Assembly: GCF_017876625.1 (NCBI RefSeq)
Contig: NZ_JAGIOH010000001.1
Span: forward strand, 6,593,501-6,657,500
Reading direction: 5' to 3'
Origin: Streptomyces syringium
GTDB lineage: Bacteria; Actinomycetota; Actinomycetes; Streptomycetales; Streptomycetaceae
Length of the DNA: 64,000 nucleotides
Position 1 is the first letter of the stretch, and every line of letters begins with the position of its first letter. The notes beneath the pieces are model-generated. The model made no database searches. It was not told the DNA's origin and was given only the letters and a program-made list of their open reading frames with translations. Of the stretch, positions 61,955 through 64,000 are shown piece after piece. The position numbers were made by a program, and so were the translations under genes.

Positions 61955-63516
61955 CCCCGGCTGTGACCGAGAGACCCCCGGCCCCGTGGCACGCGCGACT
62001 GCGGAGCATCAGCTTCCGGAGCCTGCGGCCCGGCCGCCCGGCGCTGGGCACCTTCGCCCGGGGGCTGCGGGCGCGCCTCGTGGTGGCCTTCCTGCTGGTG
62101 GCCGCGTTGAGCGCGCTCACCACGGCGGGACTCACCTTCCGCGAGGCCCGCACCAAGATCCTCAAGCGCACCCAGGACACGGCCGTGGAGACCCTGCGCG
62201 CGCAGGTCAACTCGCAGGTGCCCGAAGTGCCGTTCCCGCCGGGCAACGACGACCTCGTGCGGCTCTCCGAGGGCCTCAACCGGGCGGGGGTGGCCCAGCG
62301 CTGGATGGTCCACACCCGCTACCGGAACGGACCGCTCGTTCCGCCCACCGGCCCGACCGGGAGCCGGGGCATCCCGGCCGGCGTGCAGGCCAAGGTCCAC
62401 AAGGGCATCGCGGCGTTCCAGCGCATCGAGCTCGACGGGAAGCCGTGGCTCGCCATCGGACTGCCCGTCACCTACAGCGGGGACGGCGGCGAGATCTCCG
62501 GTCTGGAGGTGTACGCGAAGCTGCCGCTGCGCGAGGACGAGCTCAATGTGCAGGCGCTGGTCCAGGCCGCCCAGAACGGGGCGCTGCCCGCCATCGCGCT
62601 GGCCGTGGTCCCCGCCCTGATCGCCGCGCGCGGGGTGCTGCGGCCCGTACGGGAGCTGCGGCGCGCCACCCAGCAGATCACCGCCGGTGAGCTGGACACC
62701 CGGCTCAAGGTGACGGGCCGCGACGAGCTCGCCGACCTCTCCCGGACGTTCAACGACATGGCGGCGGCGCTGGAGGAGAACGTCGCCGAGCTGCGCCGCA
62801 TGGAGGCCAACTCCCGGCGCTTCGCCGCCGACGTCTCGCACGAGCTGCGCACCCCGCTGGCCGCGATGACCGCCGTCGTCGACGTCCTGGACGAGGACGC
62901 CGCCACGCTCGACCCCGACACCGCCTACGCCGTCCGCCTCATCAGCGAGGAGACCGGCAAGCTCGCCCGTATGGTCGAGGACCTGATGGAGATCTCCCGC
63001 TTCGACGCGGGCGCCGCCGCCCTGCACCTGGACGAGGTCGACGTCTCCGAGACCGTGCGCAAGACCCTCCAGGCCCGCGGCTGGCAGGACAAGATCGCGG
63101 CCGATCTGCCCGAGGGCGTACGGGCCCGGCTCGATCCGCGCCGTATCGACGTCGTGGTCGCCAACCTCGTCGGCAACGCCCTCAAGCACGGAGGGGAGCC
63201 GGTGAGCGTCGCCGTCCGGACCACGCGAGGGGCCGAGGCGGCCGACGGCCAGCGCCTGCTGATCGAGATCGCGGACCGGGGCGAGGGCATCGACCCCGAG
63301 GTGCTGCCGCACGTCTTCGAGCGGTTCTTCAAGGCGGACTCCGCCCGGGCCCGCTCCGAGGGCAGCGGGCTCGGGCTCGCCATCACCCTGGAGAACGTCC
63401 GGCTGCACGACGGGACCGTACGGGCCGCCAACGGCCCCGACGGGGGGGCGGTGTTCACCGTGGACCTGCCGCTGCGGCGCGGGGAGTGCGGGGAGTCCGA
63501 GGAGGGGCAAGCATGA
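61951..63516 (+). CDS. Sensor histidine kinase
   Basis: 521 aa. TM1 (LVVAFLLVAALSALTTAGL), an extracytoplasmic domain of about 140 residues, TM2 (GALPAIALAVVPALIAARGV), HAMP (RPVRELRRATQQITAGEL), H-box FAADVSHELRTPLAA, N-box VVANLVGNALKHGG, ATP-lid IADRGEGIDP and GSGLGLAI. GTG 61951 overlaps the regulator stop as GTGA. It should phosphorylate the partner regulator on an envelope signal, with the lipoprotein downstream as a possible accessory. Confidence 0.93.
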   Translation: MTPAVTERPPAPWHARLRSISFRSLRPGRPALGTFARGLRARLVVAFLLVAALSALTTAGLTFREARTKILKRTQDTAVETLRAQVNSQVPEVPFPPGNDDLVRLSEGLNRAGVAQRWMVHTRYRNGPLVPPTGPTGSRGIPAGVQAKVHKGIAAFQRIELDGKPWLAIGLPVTYSGDGGEISGLEVYAKLPLREDELNVQALVQAAQNGALPAIALAVVPALIAARGVLRPVRELRRATQQITAGELDTRLKVTGRDELADLSRTFNDMAAALEENVAELRRMEANSRRFAADVSHELRTPLAAMTAVVDVLDEDAATLDPDTAYAVRLISEETGKLARMVEDLMEISRFDAGAAALHLDEVDVSETVRKTLQARGWQDKIAADLPEGVRARLDPRRIDVVVANLVGNALKHGGEPVSVAVRTTRGAEAADGQRLLIEIADRGEGIDPEVLPHVFERFFKADSARARSEGSGLGLAITLENVRLHDGTVRAANGPDGGAVFTVDLPLRRGECGESEEGQA

Positions 63517-64000
63517 GGATCCGAAGGGCGGCGGCCGCCGCGACCCTGTGCGGTCTGCTCACCGCGCTGGCGGGCTGCGGCATCGAACCGACCGAGGTCA
63601 TCGACGTGGGCTATCCCGCCACCGGTGCCAAGCGGCCGGGCGTCCCGGCGACGCAGGCCGTGCTCTACTTCGCCTACCCGGGCGGCGTGGTGCCGGTGAG
63701 CCGCCCGGCCGGTGACGCGGTGAGCGCGGAGGACGCGGTACCGCTGCTGCTGAAGGGGCCCAACGAGCCCGAGCGGCTGCGCGGCTACTACTCCGAACTG
63801 CCGACGGTCGGCGGTGTGGACGTCATCACCAGCACCGACCGCGTCGTCATCCGGCTGGGGACGGACGTCTCCCGGCTCACCCGGACCGCGCGCAACCAGC
63901 TCGTGTGCACGGCGGCCCACAACGGGGTGCCGGGCAAGCTGCCCGCCGACGAGGTGAAAGTGAGTCTGGTCGGCGGCGGAAAGTCCGTCACCGACCAGGT
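63513..64000 (+). CDS. Lipoprotein of the two-component operon (3' truncated by window)
   Basis: At least 162 residues, cut by the right edge. Signal peptide ATLCGLLTALAGCG with lipobox LAGC. The mature part has TQAVLYFAYPGGVVPVSRPA, PLLLKGPNEPERLRGYYSEL and a second beta-rich half, which resembles one GerMN-type sporulation/germination domain. ATG 63513 has GAGGAGGGG and overlaps the kinase stop as ATGA. Lipoproteins encoded with actinobacterial kinases (LpqB with MtrAB, CseA with CseBC) tune the sensor, so a similar role is inferred. Confidence 0.8.
   Translation, partial: MRIRRAAAAATLCGLLTALAGCGIEPTEVIDVGYPATGAKRPGVPATQAVLYFAYPGGVVPVSRPAGDAVSAEDAVPLLLKGPNEPERLRGYYSELPTVGGVDVITSTDRVVIRLGTDVSRLTRTARNQLVCTAAHNGVPGKLPADEVKVSLVGGGKSVTDQ

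Overview
The window is very GC-rich chromosomal DNA with GTG/ATG starts, GTGA/ATGA stop-start overlaps, and Streptomyces-type gene content: aerobic cobalamin genes, ergothioneine genes, several P450s, Tat/lipoprotein signals and paired two-component systems. A streptomycete or close relative is the best reading; the species cannot be told from the window. I see no rRNA, tRNA, CRISPR array, IS element or prophage.

Layout. (1) 1-7592: aerobic cobalamin synthesis. cobG, cobH and a cobI-cobJ fusion run leftwards; cobN runs rightwards behind a cobalamin riboswitch. (2) 7820-11520: a two-gene membrane-anchored secreted module with a VWA domain, a secreted trypsin-like protease, and a small protein ending in an amyloid-like (RHIM/BASS-type) motif. 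(3) 11880-15785: a tight XRE regulator / HExxH protease / integral membrane protein operon, a 16-bp hairpin, then a P450. (4) 15869-23391: Yip1-like membrane protein, APC permease, FAD monooxygenase, two-component system, secreted alpha/beta hydrolase. (5) 23449-34956: the most interesting locus. Ten co-directional genes, mostly joined by 4-bp overlaps, encode an ATP-grasp ligase, a DUF364 Rossmann protein, a cysteine-synthase-fold PLP enzyme, an enolase-superfamily epimerase, an MFS transporter, a SAM methyltransferase and a complete oligopeptide/nickel-type ABC importer. A Zur/Fur-like palindrome lies upstream and a perfect 24-bp hairpin closes the operon. I read it as a candidate small-molecule metallophore (possibly zinc) make-export-reimport system. 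(6) 35051-43642: UvrA-like ABC protein, FAD monooxygenase, Fpg/Nei glycosylase, a second APC permease, and a GH92 mannosidase with a LacI-type operator. (7) 43836-48594: FhuF-like [2Fe-2S] protein, PAS-LuxR regulator, and a CYP102-like self-sufficient P450-reductase fusion. (8) 48709-56041: secreted PLC-like protein, dodecin, egtDCBA (ergothioneine) and a divergent P450. (9) 56019-64000: DUF4239 protein, Pro-rich membrane-anchored protein, an acyl-CoA dehydrogenase/crotonase pair controlled by a divergent PaaX-type regulator, and an OmpR/histidine kinase/lipoprotein operon cut by the right edge.

All functions are read from sequence motifs and remembered family features; no database search was run. 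Start codons were chosen from RBS spacing and overlap with the upstream gene. Promoter and operator calls are by eye and are the least certain entries.
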